From Candidatus Methanosphaera massiliense (GTDB lineage: Archaea; Methanobacteriota; Methanobacteria; Methanobacteriales; Methanobacteriaceae): a DNA stretch of 64,000 nucleotides. The stretch lies in NCBI RefSeq assembly GCF_028890305.1, contig NZ_JARBXM010000001.1:1158501-1222500 (forward strand), given 5' to 3'. The first letter of the stretch is position 1, and each line of letters starts with the position of its first letter. The position numbers and the translations under genes are program-made. This document shows, piece by piece, positions 48,805-57,836 of this stretch. The notes beneath the pieces are model-generated. The model made no database searches. It worked only from the letters and a program-made list of their open reading frames with translations, and was not told where the DNA came from.

Positions 48805-49335
48805 ATGAAAGTATTAGGAATTGTAGGAAGTCCTAGAAAGGATGGTAATAGTGATGTTTTAGTAAAAGAATTCTTAGATGCAGTTGATGCAGATACAGAA
48901 TATATTTTCCTAAATCATAAAAAATTATTCGGATGTAATGCATGTATGGCATGTGAAGAAGGAGACTGTGTAATAGATGATGATGGAAACGATATTATTA
49001 AATCATTATTAGATGCAGATGTACTAGTATTCTCATCACCTATATACTATGGACAAATAACAGCACAAGCAAAAACATTCATAGACAGATTCTATCAAAT
49101 ATCTAGAAATGAAAACAAATCATTAGAAGGTAAAAAAGTAGTTACCATATTCACACAAGCACAACCAGAAAATGTATTTGGAGAATACATAGATTCATTC
49201 AAAAAAATGCCATTTGGATATATGGGAATGGAAGTTATAGGTAATGTAACAGCTATGGGAACTCAGGGAAAAGGAGATAAAGACGAACTACAAAAATATA
49301 TTGATGAAGTAAAAGAAATTGCTTCAAAAATATAA
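48805..49335 (+). CDS. Iron-sulfur flavoprotein (Isf-like)
   Basis: A 176-residue flavodoxin-fold protein with the FMN loop GSPRKDGNSD. Its compact cysteine motif C44-x2-C47-x2-C50-x4-C55 is the 4Fe-4S signature of the methanogen Isf family, whose members can reduce oxygen and peroxide. FSSPIYYGQITAQAKTFIDR forms the flavin ring pocket. A TAAGGAG site precedes the ATG. It follows peroxidase and flavodoxin genes, which fits an oxidative-stress role. Confidence 0.87.
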   Translation: MKVLGIVGSPRKDGNSDVLVKEFLDAVDADTEYIFLNHKKLFGCNACMACEEGDCVIDDDGNDIIKSLLDADVLVFSSPIYYGQITAQAKTFIDRFYQISRNENKSLEGKKVVTIFTQAQPENVFGEYIDSFKKMPFGYMGMEVIGNVTAMGTQGKGDKDELQKYIDEVKEIASKI

Positions 49336-49704
49336 AATTCAATATCTTCTTTCTTTTTCAACCCTTCTTATTTTTTTATATGTTTGTAAAAACCCCATAA
49401 ATTTTTACAATCTACTTATGAAAAACCTTTGTAAACTTAAGAAATAAATAATATTTTTATAATAGTTGTTTTTTAGAAATTATTATTACTCAGAAATTAT
49501 ATAATTTAAACATGTTAATTTTATAAATAAGCTTATTTGGACTATAGACTTGTTATGATTGATAAATCTTAATAAAAAAGAAATAAGTTGTATAGTAATA
49601 TAGCTTTTTTTTTAACTAGAAATATATTATGAATATAAAAAGATTTCAATTTAAATTAAAAAAATATGCAGTTGAATATGAAGTAATATGGGGGAGTTGA
49701 TAGA
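49336..49704. other. 369-base intergenic region with an inverted repeat
   Basis: AT-rich, no gene. It contains TTGTAAAAA (49384-49392) / TTTTTACAA (49402-49410), a perfect 9-base inverted repeat, and a further TTTGTAAA about 20 bases on. The repeat could serve the upstream gene as a terminator stem or be a binding site. The end holds the GGGGGAG ribosome-binding site of the methylase. Confidence 0.45.
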
Positions 49705-50565
49705 ATGACTTTAAAGACGAGCCCCTTTGTTAAATGGGCTGGTGGCAAAAAACAGTTACTTAGTAAACTAAAAGAAAGAATGCCTAACTCCTACCTTAAT
49801 TATTATGAACCTTTCATTGGTGGTGGAGCTTTATTATTTGATGTACAACCAGAACATGCTGTTATTAATGATACAAATAGTCAATTATTAAATTGTTATA
49901 GACAACTTAAAAATAACTATAATAATGTTATTAATGAAGTAAAACTGCTTGACTCAGTATCTTGTGATAAAGAGAGATATTATATTATAAGAGATAAGTA
50001 TAACAAGAAAATATTAGATAACCAATTAGATGCTGAATGTGCAGCACTTATGATTTGGATTAATAAACATTGTTTTAATGGATTATACAGAGTTAATAAG
50101 AAAGGATTGTTTAATGTACCTTATAATAATAAAGTAAATGGTCCATCAATAAATGAAGATAATTTGAGAGATATAGGACTTTATTTAAATAATTATAATG
50201 TGGATATACGAGAAGGTGATTTTGAGGATGCATGTGTTGATGTTAAAAAGGATGATTTTGTATATTTTGACTCACCATATGTACCTGTAACAGAAACAGC
50301 AAATTTCACAGATTATACTAAAGATGGATTCACTTATGAAGACCATGTACGTTTATCTAAGTTATATAAAAAATTAGATAAAAAAGGTGCAAAAATAATG
50401 TTAAGTAACAATGATGTACCATTAGTATATGAATTATATGGTGAATTTAACATAGATAGATTCAACGTAAGACGTGCAATTAATAGAAATGCTAATAAAC
50501 GTAAGGGCAAAGAAGTAATTATCACAAATTATAGTGGGAATAGTTTAGACACATGGTTTAATTAA
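49705..50565 (+). CDS. dam: DNA adenine methylase (Dam/DpnM type, GATC)
   Basis: N6-adenine methyltransferase of the D12 class, protecting GATC from the adjacent nuclease. The 286 residues have SPFVKWAGGKKQLLSKL (motif X and binding of S-adenosylmethionine), YYEPFIGGGALLF (motif I), and catalytic motif IV as D189-S-P-Y192 followed by VPVTETANFTDYTKDGF. The usual residue here is proline (DPPY); serine is a variant. ITNY is at the end. The GATC specificity is inferred from the DpnII-like neighbour. Confidence 0.9.
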   Translation: MTLKTSPFVKWAGGKKQLLSKLKERMPNSYLNYYEPFIGGGALLFDVQPEHAVINDTNSQLLNCYRQLKNNYNNVINEVKLLDSVSCDKERYYIIRDKYNKKILDNQLDAECAALMIWINKHCFNGLYRVNKKGLFNVPYNNKVNGPSINEDNLRDIGLYLNNYNVDIREGDFEDACVDVKKDDFVYFDSPYVPVTETANFTDYTKDGFTYEDHVRLSKLYKKLDKKGAKIMLSNNDVPLVYELYGEFNIDRFNVRRAINRNANKRKGKEVIITNYSGNSLDTWFN

Positions 50566-50677
50566 AAGAATTAACATAAATTTCTATAAAAATACAAAAA
50601 GAATAATTAGAGGTTAAATAAATATTATGTAGAAATATGTTCAACTGTTAAAAATATTAACATAAGAGGAATAATAT

Positions 50678-51523
50678 ATGAGGGACTTTGATAAATGGTT
50701 TAATGAAATGAGATATAGCATAAATCAATACAACTATTATGTGAATTTTGAAAAAGTCTATGAAAATATAGAAAAATTAAAAATAGAACTTAACATCATG
50801 AATTCATTGATAGGTTCTAATAATATTAAACAAGATATGACAGATTTATTTGAAAAATATCCTGAAATATTAAAATGTATACCTATCTTACTAGCAGTTC
50901 GTAAAAAAGAAATATATGTTAGAGATGAAGAGGGTGAATTTAATTTTAATTTTGAATCTAGGAATTACTCTATAGAACAATACATTTATTTCATGGAAAA
51001 AACAGGATTAGTAGACTTGATAGAAAACCATATTGTCAATAACCTCATAGACTACTGTTTAGGCGTGGAAACAGGATTAGACAGTAATGGACGTAAGAAC
51101 AGGGGAGGACACCAAATGGAAAATTTGGTAGAATCATACATAAAAAAAACGGGCTTAGAATACTATAAAGAGATGTATCTCAGAGATATTGAATCAAAGT
51201 GGAATATGGACTTATCTCAAATATCTGCAGGAGGAACATCGTCAAAAAGATGGGATTTTGTAGTGAAAACAGAAAATAATATCTACGTTATAGAAACAAA
51301 TTTTTATACAAGTGGTGGTTCTAAACTAAATGAAACAGCACGAAGTTATAAAATGATATCAAGGGAATCAAAAGATATACCAAACTTTGAATTTGTATGG
51401 GTAACCGATGGAGCAGGATGGAAAGGTGCAAGAGGGAACTTAGAAGAAACGTTCAATGAAATGGAACATTTATATAATATTACAGATCTGGAAAAAGGAA
51501 TATTTACTGAGGTGTTTAAATAA
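50678..51523 (+). CDS. Type II restriction endonuclease, DpnII/MboI family
   Basis: A 281-residue nuclease matching the DpnII family. It has the conserved block GLDSNGRKNRGG (133-144) with QMENLVESYI, SAGGTSSKRWDFVV (D193) and VIETNFYTSGGSKL (E206), giving a PD-(D/E)xK-like site, and the terminal WVTDGAGW. It would cut unmethylated GATC. It lies 112 bases downstream of the methylase, forming a complete type II pair. The ATG follows AGAGGAA. Confidence 0.9.
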   Translation: MRDFDKWFNEMRYSINQYNYYVNFEKVYENIEKLKIELNIMNSLIGSNNIKQDMTDLFEKYPEILKCIPILLAVRKKEIYVRDEEGEFNFNFESRNYSIEQYIYFMEKTGLVDLIENHIVNNLIDYCLGVETGLDSNGRKNRGGHQMENLVESYIKKTGLEYYKEMYLRDIESKWNMDLSQISAGGTSSKRWDFVVKTENNIYVIETNFYTSGGSKLNETARSYKMISRESKDIPNFEFVWVTDGAGWKGARGNLEETFNEMEHLYNITDLEKGIFTEVFK

Positions 51524-51905
51524 AATATAACACAGTAGTTAGTTCTTAAAATAATTTATAAAAATCCAATTAAATCTTTTTATAATATGAATATTTTATT
51601 TATTCTTCTATTTTTATCTAGGTTTTAGAACATTTTTTCTAATATTTAAACAAAACATACGAACCTTTTTTAATTAAATAAAGAAAAGATTTTATAATTT
51701 ACTGATTAATCTACTTCTAAAAAATAGGATTTCTACATAGCCTAAAAAAAACTAATCTGAAAATTTCAAATTGAAGAAAAAAATCAAAATATATTTTATA
51801 ATATTTTCATATTAATCCATGGTCAAAAAATGGATGGGGATTGCCGTAAAATTTATTTTTTACTTTTAAGATATCTTATTATTAGTAGTAACTAAGGTAA
51901 CATAA
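51524..51905. other. 382-base intergenic region before the channel operon
   Basis: AT-rich. Nothing gene-like was found on either strand. A short inverted pair ATCCAT/ATGGAT lies near 51818-51836. Several T-runs after the nuclease gene could stop its transcript. The final part should hold the promoter of the potassium-channel operon; AAGGT at 51895 is a weak ribosome-binding site. Confidence 0.45.
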
Positions 51906-52757
51906 ATGACTGATAATAATCATTTCTCTAATATAAGACGTTACAAGAAATTAATTCAAGTAAAAAATGCTTCGTTATTTTCATTGATTGTTCTTGATTT
52001 AATTTTTATAGTCATGCATTTTACAATGAATTTAAATCAACAAGCAGTTAGATTTATGACATTGTTTGATTATTTCACATGTCTTTGTCTATTGTTAGAT
52101 ATGATATTTGATTATTATAGGTCTGATGAAGATTTAAAAACTTTTATAAAAAATAATTATCTAGAAATTATTGCTATGCTACCGATTAATGTCAGTTTTA
52201 TAAGATTTTTTGCAGTGTTTAGATTATTAAGAATATTACATATTTATCGGAAGGTACGACATGTATCAAATAATATGGATGATGATTTAACTGGCCGAGA
52301 TTTTATTAAAGAAAATATATTAATAATCACAAGTATATTTACTGTAGTATACATGATTGGCTTATCAATTTCCTTTAGATACTTTGATTCAAGTATTAAT
52401 AATGTATTTGATGCTCTCTGGTTTAATATAGTAACTATTTCCACTGTGGGTTATGGTGATGTTGTACCACTACATTTAGCTGGTAAGTTAACAACAGTTT
52501 TAACAGTAATTGTTGGTTCATTTTTTGTTTCAATATTTACTGCTTATTTATCAGCTTTGTATAATGATAAACCTGAATCTGAGCGTAGAGAACTACTTAA
52601 GAAAGATATGAAAGAATTAAATTTACATGATAATGATCTTCAAACTGATGTGGATAAACTGGATAAGAATATTAGTAGATTAGAAAAGAATGTTAATGAT
52701 TTAGAGGATAGTATGGATAATATTATTACTATTCTTAAAAAACAACAGAAAAAATAA
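51906..52757 (+). CDS. Voltage-sensor type potassium channel, copy 1
   Basis: A 283-residue ion channel. Four sensor-domain segments (about 22-42, 50-70, 80-96, 98-120) are followed by a pore domain: inner helices at about 137-158 and 193-218 around the filter T180-V-G-Y-G-D185. S4 carries R100, R106, R109, R115 and R118 spaced like a voltage sensor. The last 50 residues form a heptad-rich coiled coil (about 235-283) for tetramer assembly. It is followed 25 bases later by a paralogue. Confidence 0.92.
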   Translation: MTDNNHFSNIRRYKKLIQVKNASLFSLIVLDLIFIVMHFTMNLNQQAVRFMTLFDYFTCLCLLLDMIFDYYRSDEDLKTFIKNNYLEIIAMLPINVSFIRFFAVFRLLRILHIYRKVRHVSNNMDDDLTGRDFIKENILIITSIFTVVYMIGLSISFRYFDSSINNVFDALWFNIVTISTVGYGDVVPLHLAGKLTTVLTVIVGSFFVSIFTAYLSALYNDKPESERRELLKKDMKELNLHDNDLQTDVDKLDKNISRLEKNVNDLEDSMDNIITILKKQQKK

Positions 52758-52782
52758 TTATTGTATATGGTAGGCTATACTA

Positions 52783-53688
52783 ATGAAATTAAAATCATAT
52801 GAGTTTAAGGTATCAGAGGATACACGTTTATTATTAAGTGAACTTAAGGATATTTTCTTAGTATTACTTACATTAATAGATTTTTTATTTATATTTATAA
52901 TAACATTCTTTAATGTTTCAGTTAATGTATTATATTTCATGTCGATTTTTGACTTGATGGTGTGTTTTTTATTATTTTTAAACTTAGTATCTATCTACAT
53001 GAATTCAACAAAATCATTATGGGAATTTGTAAAGACTCATATTATTGATATTATATCGATAATTCCTTTTAATTTCATATTCCTAAGATATTTTGCTGTT
53101 TTCAGGGTAATTAAATTGCTTAGATTATTACAGGTAGTTCAGTTAACTAAAGTAGTTACTCTTAGAAATATTCATCTGGGAGCATTAAAGTATTTTATAC
53201 AGAATAGATTATTAAAGGTATTGGCTGTTATAATTGTATTTTATGTTATCTTATCATCAGTTATATTATCTCAGATTGACCCAGCATTTACGTCAATATT
53301 TGATTCCTTTTGGTATAATATTGTTACATTAACTGGTGTTGGATATGGGGATATTACTCCAATTTCATATCCTGGAAAGATAATGGGTATTTTCACAATT
53401 ATTATGGGAGTATTATTCATTAGTATTTTCACTGCAGCAATGTCTGCACTCTATATGGAGAAGCCGGAGGAAGAAACTAGACGTACAATGAAGGTGTATA
53501 TTAAGCAGTTAAAGGGAAGAAATAGGATTCTTCAGAATCAAGTGGATAAATTAGATCAAGATATTTCCGATTTACATGTTAAATTAGATGTTATAACTCA
53601 GTTACTTGAGGAACATCTGGAAAAAGAGGAAATAGAGGATGCATTGAATAAGGCAGAGGTGGAATCAGATGAAACCAGAAGAAGTTAG
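52783..53688 (+). CDS. Voltage-sensor type potassium channel, copy 2
   Basis: A 301-residue paralogue of the upstream channel with the same layout. S1 is about 24-44, S2 50-70, S4 about 100-120 (R102, R108, K111, R114), and the pore helices are about 145-163 and 200-222. The filter is G185-V-G-Y-G-D190, with glycine replacing the usual threonine at the first position. A C-terminal coiled coil covers about 236-285. Its end overlaps the next gene by 20 bases. Confidence 0.91.
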   Translation: MKLKSYEFKVSEDTRLLLSELKDIFLVLLTLIDFLFIFIITFFNVSVNVLYFMSIFDLMVCFLLFLNLVSIYMNSTKSLWEFVKTHIIDIISIIPFNFIFLRYFAVFRVIKLLRLLQVVQLTKVVTLRNIHLGALKYFIQNRLLKVLAVIIVFYVILSSVILSQIDPAFTSIFDSFWYNIVTLTGVGYGDITPISYPGKIMGIFTIIMGVLFISIFTAAMSALYMEKPEEETRRTMKVYIKQLKGRNRILQNQVDKLDQDISDLHVKLDVITQLLEEHLEKEEIEDALNKAEVESDETRRS

Positions 53689-54178
53689 AAGAATGGAAGA
53701 AGAAGATGAAGATGAGGAGTTTGTAGGATTAAATATTGAACAAAATCTATTAGAAGTTGTACAAAAACTTTTTAAAACGGAACCAGAAGTTGAAGTATTC
53801 TATGATGGCTTTCTTGAAAGAGTACATAATGATAAAAAGTTACGAAAACATCAGGATGATAGAAGACGTATGAATGAAGCATTTCTAGATGAATTATTGA
53901 AATATCATGATTTAGATACTATTAATAATGCATTGAATAATGTTGAAGTTGATACTGATGGTGATGTTGTTGATGATGAAATTAAATATGTTGATAAACT
54001 TTTAAGAAAAACTTTTAAGGATAAGATGGAGTTCAGAATGTTTATGACTTATATTAGTCAGTTTATGATGGAGTCAAATGATACACCAGTTGAAGCTGCA
54101 GCTAAATCAATGAAACGTTTAGGTAAAGCAGATAATGAAATTCTAAAGGTAACTAGTGTAATAGATAAAATATTTTAA
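53669..54178 (+). CDS. Acidic helical protein of unknown function, channel-operon member
   Basis: A 169-residue soluble, mostly helical protein. It opens with an acidic run (RRMEEEDEDEEFVGLN). The middle includes FYDGFLERVHNDKKLRKHQD and a long helix EFRMFMTYISQFMMESNDTP. I recognise no family. It overlaps the second channel gene by 20 bases and precedes the Cas8b-tail-like gene by 14 bases, so its translation is tied to the channels. GAGGTGG lies upstream of its ATG. Confidence 0.8.
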   Translation: MKPEEVRRMEEEDEDEEFVGLNIEQNLLEVVQKLFKTEPEVEVFYDGFLERVHNDKKLRKHQDDRRRMNEAFLDELLKYHDLDTINNALNNVEVDTDGDVVDDEIKYVDKLLRKTFKDKMEFRMFMTYISQFMMESNDTPVEAAAKSMKRLGKADNEILKVTSVIDKIF

Positions 54179-54192
54179 GAGGGTGACATGTG

Positions 54193-54588
54193 ATGAATGA
54201 TAATTTAGTAATAGAACATAGATATGTCTTAGATGAAATATTAGTAAGTGATGATAAAAAGGCATCATTCTTGTTAGGTTTTTTAACACGAAAATTAACA
54301 CATATTGAATATAAGGAATTAAAGGCTACACCATTTCTTAACAAAATATATAACATACAGTTAAGTCATGATAGAATTAAAGCATTATATCCTGTAATGA
54401 TTAATGAAATACGTAAATATGATGCAATATTTAAAGAATTAGAAGAAGAAGCATCAATTTCCTTACTTAAATCTGATAAAAATTGGAATATTTCTGATGA
54501 TGAAACAAGCTTCTATTTTACATTAGGTTATACTCTTGGAAGTGCACCTAATTATCATAGAGAAGTTAAAGATAAAGAAATAACATAA
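54193..54588 (+). CDS. Small helical protein resembling the C-terminal domain of Cas8b (Cas11-like)
   Basis: A 131-residue protein in the channel operon. The segments KKASFLLGFLTRKL, ATPFLNKIYNIQLSHDRIKA and NISDDETSFYFTLGYTLG resemble, in order and spacing, the C-terminal helical region of type I-B Cas8b/Csh1 proteins. That region can be made separately as the small subunit Cas11b. No CRISPR array or other cas gene is visible here. The resemblance is from memory of the family and needs a profile search. ATG 54193 follows GGTGA (54182-54186). Confidence 0.6.
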   Translation: MNDNLVIEHRYVLDEILVSDDKKASFLLGFLTRKLTHIEYKELKATPFLNKIYNIQLSHDRIKALYPVMINEIRKYDAIFKELEEEASISLLKSDKNWNISDDETSFYFTLGYTLGSAPNYHREVKDKEIT

Positions 54589-54629
54589 AAAATTTTTTAA
54601 AAAAAAGATTTGTATGGCTTAGGAGGATT

Positions 54630-56132
54630 TTATTCTCCAAATTCATCTATTTTTCCTTGAACCATACTAACTCCATATACTATTAGTAATAATAGTGGCC
54701 ATACACCAATCCTGCCAACCCAGAAGTCAATAATCATAATTATTTTTATTGGAAGTGGCATTGTTATTGAGAAATAATCTGGTCCAACGCCTGTGTTTCC
54801 AAGTGATGATGCAGCTAATGAATAAGCTATTTCTAGGTTATTACAGAACAATAATATAATCATTGAACTTATAAGGAATATTAGGATATATGCTATGATA
54901 TATATGAGTATTGTTCTGATATTATCATTTGACACATCCCTATACTTATTATCATGGTATATTTTTTTAACAATAATAGTATTTTTTGGTAGTAGCATTG
55001 TCTGTACTTCCCACCAAATAGATTTAATCATTACTACAATGTTATAAATTTTTAATCCACCACTAGTTGAACATACTGATCCACCTATAAACATTAATAT
55101 TATTAATATATGATAACAAAAGGATGGCCAGGGAGTTATATCTGTTGTAGTAAAACCTGTTGAAGACATTACTGATACTACTTGGAATAATGAGTGTGAG
55201 AATATTTTTACTATATCCTGATGGTAGTATCCTCCAAAGTAGAGTGATAATGCAATAAGTACTGTTCCAAATATGATAATTATTGCCATTGCTTTTACTT
55301 CTTCATCTTTGAAGAGTTGTTTTGTATTACCTTTAAATAATCTGTAAAGTAGTACAAAGTTTGTACTTCCAAGTATCATTATTATAATAGTAACAAGTTG
55401 CATTAAAGGTTGACTAAAATGTTCAACATGATTTGCATCAACTGAAAATCCACCTGTTGCTATTCCACAAAAACAATAGCATATTGCATCAAATAAATCT
55501 AATCCTATTAATAGATAGAGTACAATTCCAATTGCTGTTAATAATAAATATAATTTAATAAATATCATTATAGTATGCTTTATATTAGGAGTCATTTGCT
55601 CTGTTTTACCTTCAGCGAAGTATAAACGTTTTAAACTAACGGATGATGGTACTACTACCAGTAATAAAACAATTATTCCTAATCCACCAAACCATTGAGT
55701 TAATGCTTCCCATAAGCATATAGAAAAAGAGGTTTCTTCAGCAGGAATTAAAGAAAATCCTGTTGTTGTTATACCAGACATTCCTTGAAATATTGAGTCA
55801 ATAAATCCTAAATCACCTGATACAAAATATGGTAATCCTGCAAGTAATGCAGTAATTCCCCAAATACTCAATACAAAAATTAATGATCCCTTTAAGGACA
55901 ATTGAGTTAATTGTCTACTCCTGAAACTAGTAAATAAGATAATACCTATAGCAATTGATATTGCTGATGAAATAATAAATGCATTTAAGTATGTCGGTGC
56001 ATCATGATATGCTAAAGCAGTTATGATAGGAGCTAACATGAATAAGCCTATTAATATGCATACATATCCACTATAGTGACCAATTGTTTTTAATTCGTCT
56101 TGTTTTAGTTTATTTACTATAAATGAGTTCAT
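54630..56132 (-). CDS. trkH: Potassium uptake protein TrkH
   Basis: Membrane pore subunit of the Trk potassium uptake system, 500 residues with about ten membrane segments. Four pore loops can be located: MSGITTTGFSLI, FCGIATGGFSVDANH, MSSTGFTTTDITPW and SLGNTGVGPDYF, each with the selectivity-filter glycine. Its usual regulator TrkA is not in the window. It is convergent with the potassium-channel operon, making a potassium-handling cluster. Confidence 0.94.
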   Translation of the reverse strand: MNSFIVNKLKQDELKTIGHYSGYVCILIGLFMLAPIITALAYHDAPTYLNAFIISSAISIAIGIILFTSFRSRQLTQLSLKGSLIFVLSIWGITALLAGLPYFVSGDLGFIDSIFQGMSGITTTGFSLIPAEETSFSICLWEALTQWFGGLGIIVLLLVVVPSSVSLKRLYFAEGKTEQMTPNIKHTIMIFIKLYLLLTAIGIVLYLLIGLDLFDAICYCFCGIATGGFSVDANHVEHFSQPLMQLVTIIIMILGSTNFVLLYRLFKGNTKQLFKDEEVKAMAIIIIFGTVLIALSLYFGGYYHQDIVKIFSHSLFQVVSVMSSTGFTTTDITPWPSFCYHILIILMFIGGSVCSTSGGLKIYNIVVMIKSIWWEVQTMLLPKNTIIVKKIYHDNKYRDVSNDNIRTILIYIIAYILIFLISSMIILLFCNNLEIAYSLAASSLGNTGVGPDYFSITMPLPIKIIMIIDFWVGRIGVWPLLLLIVYGVSMVQGKIDEFGE

Positions 56133-56259
56133 AATTGATTACCTTATTTATTTACATATCTATTTTGTTAATGGTGATATTTAAAAATTTATATGAAAAT
56201 GTTTAAGTTGATTTTAAAAAAGTTAAATAAAAGAGGGTTAAAACGTTCTTATTATAATT

Positions 56260-56682
56260 CTATTTTCTTTCAAAGGTTATTACAGATACTAAGTCTCTGA
56301 ATGTTGAACCTATACTTCCACCAAGAGAACCTATTACTATTCCGCCAATAATAGTGAATAATAATATGATTCCAATAGATAAACTTATTGATAAGTCAGC
56401 AGTACCAAGAACACTACTAAACCGTGGAACATAGTATATTGTTAGAATTATACTGAAAATAAAACATAATAAGAAGCTTGACGTTGCACCTCTTAAAGCT
56501 CTATGTTTAGGATTTTTTTTATTGGATGGATTATATAAAAATGATGCAAATAATGCTGAACAGATAATTGCTAGTAATGTACCTGTTATAGGATAGCTTA
56601 GTATTCTTCCCATGAATAATATAACACTTCCTAAAAATAATCCTATAATAATTGATGTTTCATAGTCCATATTAAAATTCAT
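56260..56682 (-). CDS. Small four-helix membrane protein of unknown function
   Basis: A 140-residue membrane protein with hydrophobic segments at about 10-27, 30-48, 66-86 and 98-125. The last ends in GGIVIGSLGGSIGS, a glycine-zipper pattern similar to DUF5518-type proteins of Methanobacteriales. The assignment to that family is tentative. It lies upstream of trkH on the same strand. Confidence 0.68.
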   Translation of the reverse strand: MNFNMDYETSIIIGLFLGSVILFMGRILSYPITGTLLAIICSALFASFLYNPSNKKNPKHRALRGATSSFLLCFIFSIILTIYYVPRFSSVLGTADLSISLSIGIILLFTIIGGIVIGSLGGSIGSTFRDLVSVITFERK

Positions 56683-56768
56683 ATTAATCTAATATTTTCT
56701 TTATTATTATAAGTATTAAATATTTTCTAAAAAAAAAGGGAGAGGATAAGAGGATTTAGAATAGATTT

Positions 56769-57236
56769 TCATGTATTTCGTAGGTAGTCTCCTTTTAGTA
56801 ATTCCATATTCAATCCATGTCCTTTAAGGATATATGTTTCATGGGGTGTTATAAGTATTAATAATTCATTCATGGAATCTTCAATGAAATAAACGTTATC
56901 TGATAAAACCTTTGAAATTATCGTGTTTTTGTCAATCAACTGTTCTATATCTTCTGTATTATCGACGTCATTGCCTATAACTATTAAATCGGCTACTGGC
57001 ACATAGTTTAGTTTACTGTAGTTTTCATCATATAATTTATCTTTGTTATTCAAAATGTTATAATCAATCATTCTGAATAGTTCATTGCTATTTTTTGTTA
57101 TTATTATTTTATCTTTTAATATTTGTTTGTTAATTTTTGTAGTTTTTGTTATATTTCTGTCTATATAAATATATTCGATTGAATGCCATTCAGGGTAGTT
57201 ACTCAATATATTTATAATATCATTTCGTGAGCTCAT
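56769..57236 (-). CDS. Unrecognised 155-residue protein
   Basis: A soluble protein with no family that I recognise. It starts SSRNDIINILSNYPEWHSIE and includes a hydrophobic strand pattern PVADLIVIGND and LLILITPHETYILKGHGL, suggesting an alpha/beta fold. Lysine, isoleucine and asparagine dominate. AGGAGGA lies ahead of its ATG (read on the minus strand), which supports it as a real gene. It is on the same strand as the neighbouring membrane protein and trkH. Confidence 0.65.
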   Translation of the reverse strand: MSSRNDIINILSNYPEWHSIEYIYIDRNITKTTKINKQILKDKIIITKNSNELFRMIDYNILNNKDKLYDENYSKLNYVPVADLIVIGNDVDNTEDIEQLIDKNTIISKVLSDNVYFIEDSMNELLILITPHETYILKGHGLNMELLKGDYLRNT

Positions 57237-57509
57237 TATGTCCTCCTAAAAAATTAAATATAATAAGTCTATTTTTATTATAATAGACTTACAATAATTA
57301 TTTTATAATTAATAGTATTTAAATAATTCTATTTTAGAAATAACTAATTTAAAATTAATTTTAAGATATTTAAATCTATTAAAATAAATATTTCATATAT
57401 TGATTATTGAAAAAAATTAGGAAAATATTATATAAAAAAAGATAATTTTGTAAAAAAAATAATAATAATTGAAACTAAAAAAAAAATAAAAGAAAAAAAA
57501 TTTATTTAA

Positions 57510-57836
57510 TTAATTTGATGAAGAGGATTCACTTCCACCTTCACTTCCACTAGAATGACTACTGGATTCCTGACTAGAAGAACTTGAACTTTCACTAGCT
57601 TGTTGTTGATAACTTGATGATTCTTGAGGTTGATTATTGTCACTTGGATTTGTAGCTTGATCTACATGTTGGCTATTGTCATGTGATTGATTCATAGAAC
57701 TATTACTAGTTGTATTATTTGTGTCATTTGTAGTATTATTATGTGAGAAATCAAAATTAGTAAAACCATTACTAATAATAAGTAATGCAACTAATATAAT
57801 TCCTACAATAATAATTATAACATTATTCTTTCTCAT
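57510..57836 (-). CDS. Membrane-anchored serine-rich extracellular protein
   Basis: A 108-residue protein. One N-terminal membrane segment (about 5-22, NNVIIIIVGIILVALLII) is followed by a wholly low-complexity tail. The first half is rich in Asn/Thr with many N-glycosylation sequons (NNTT, NDTNNTT, NSS). The second half is Ser/Gln/Gly (SESSSSSSQESSSHSSGS). It should sit on the outside of the cell as a flexible, possibly glycosylated stalk. ATG 57836 is chosen as it starts the MRKNN charged end; 57854 is an alternative. Confidence 0.7.
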   Translation of the reverse strand: MRKNNVIIIIVGIILVALLIISNGFTNFDFSHNNTTNDTNNTTSNSSMNQSHDNSQHVDQATNPSDNNQPQESSSYQQQASESSSSSSQESSSHSSGSEGGSESSSSN

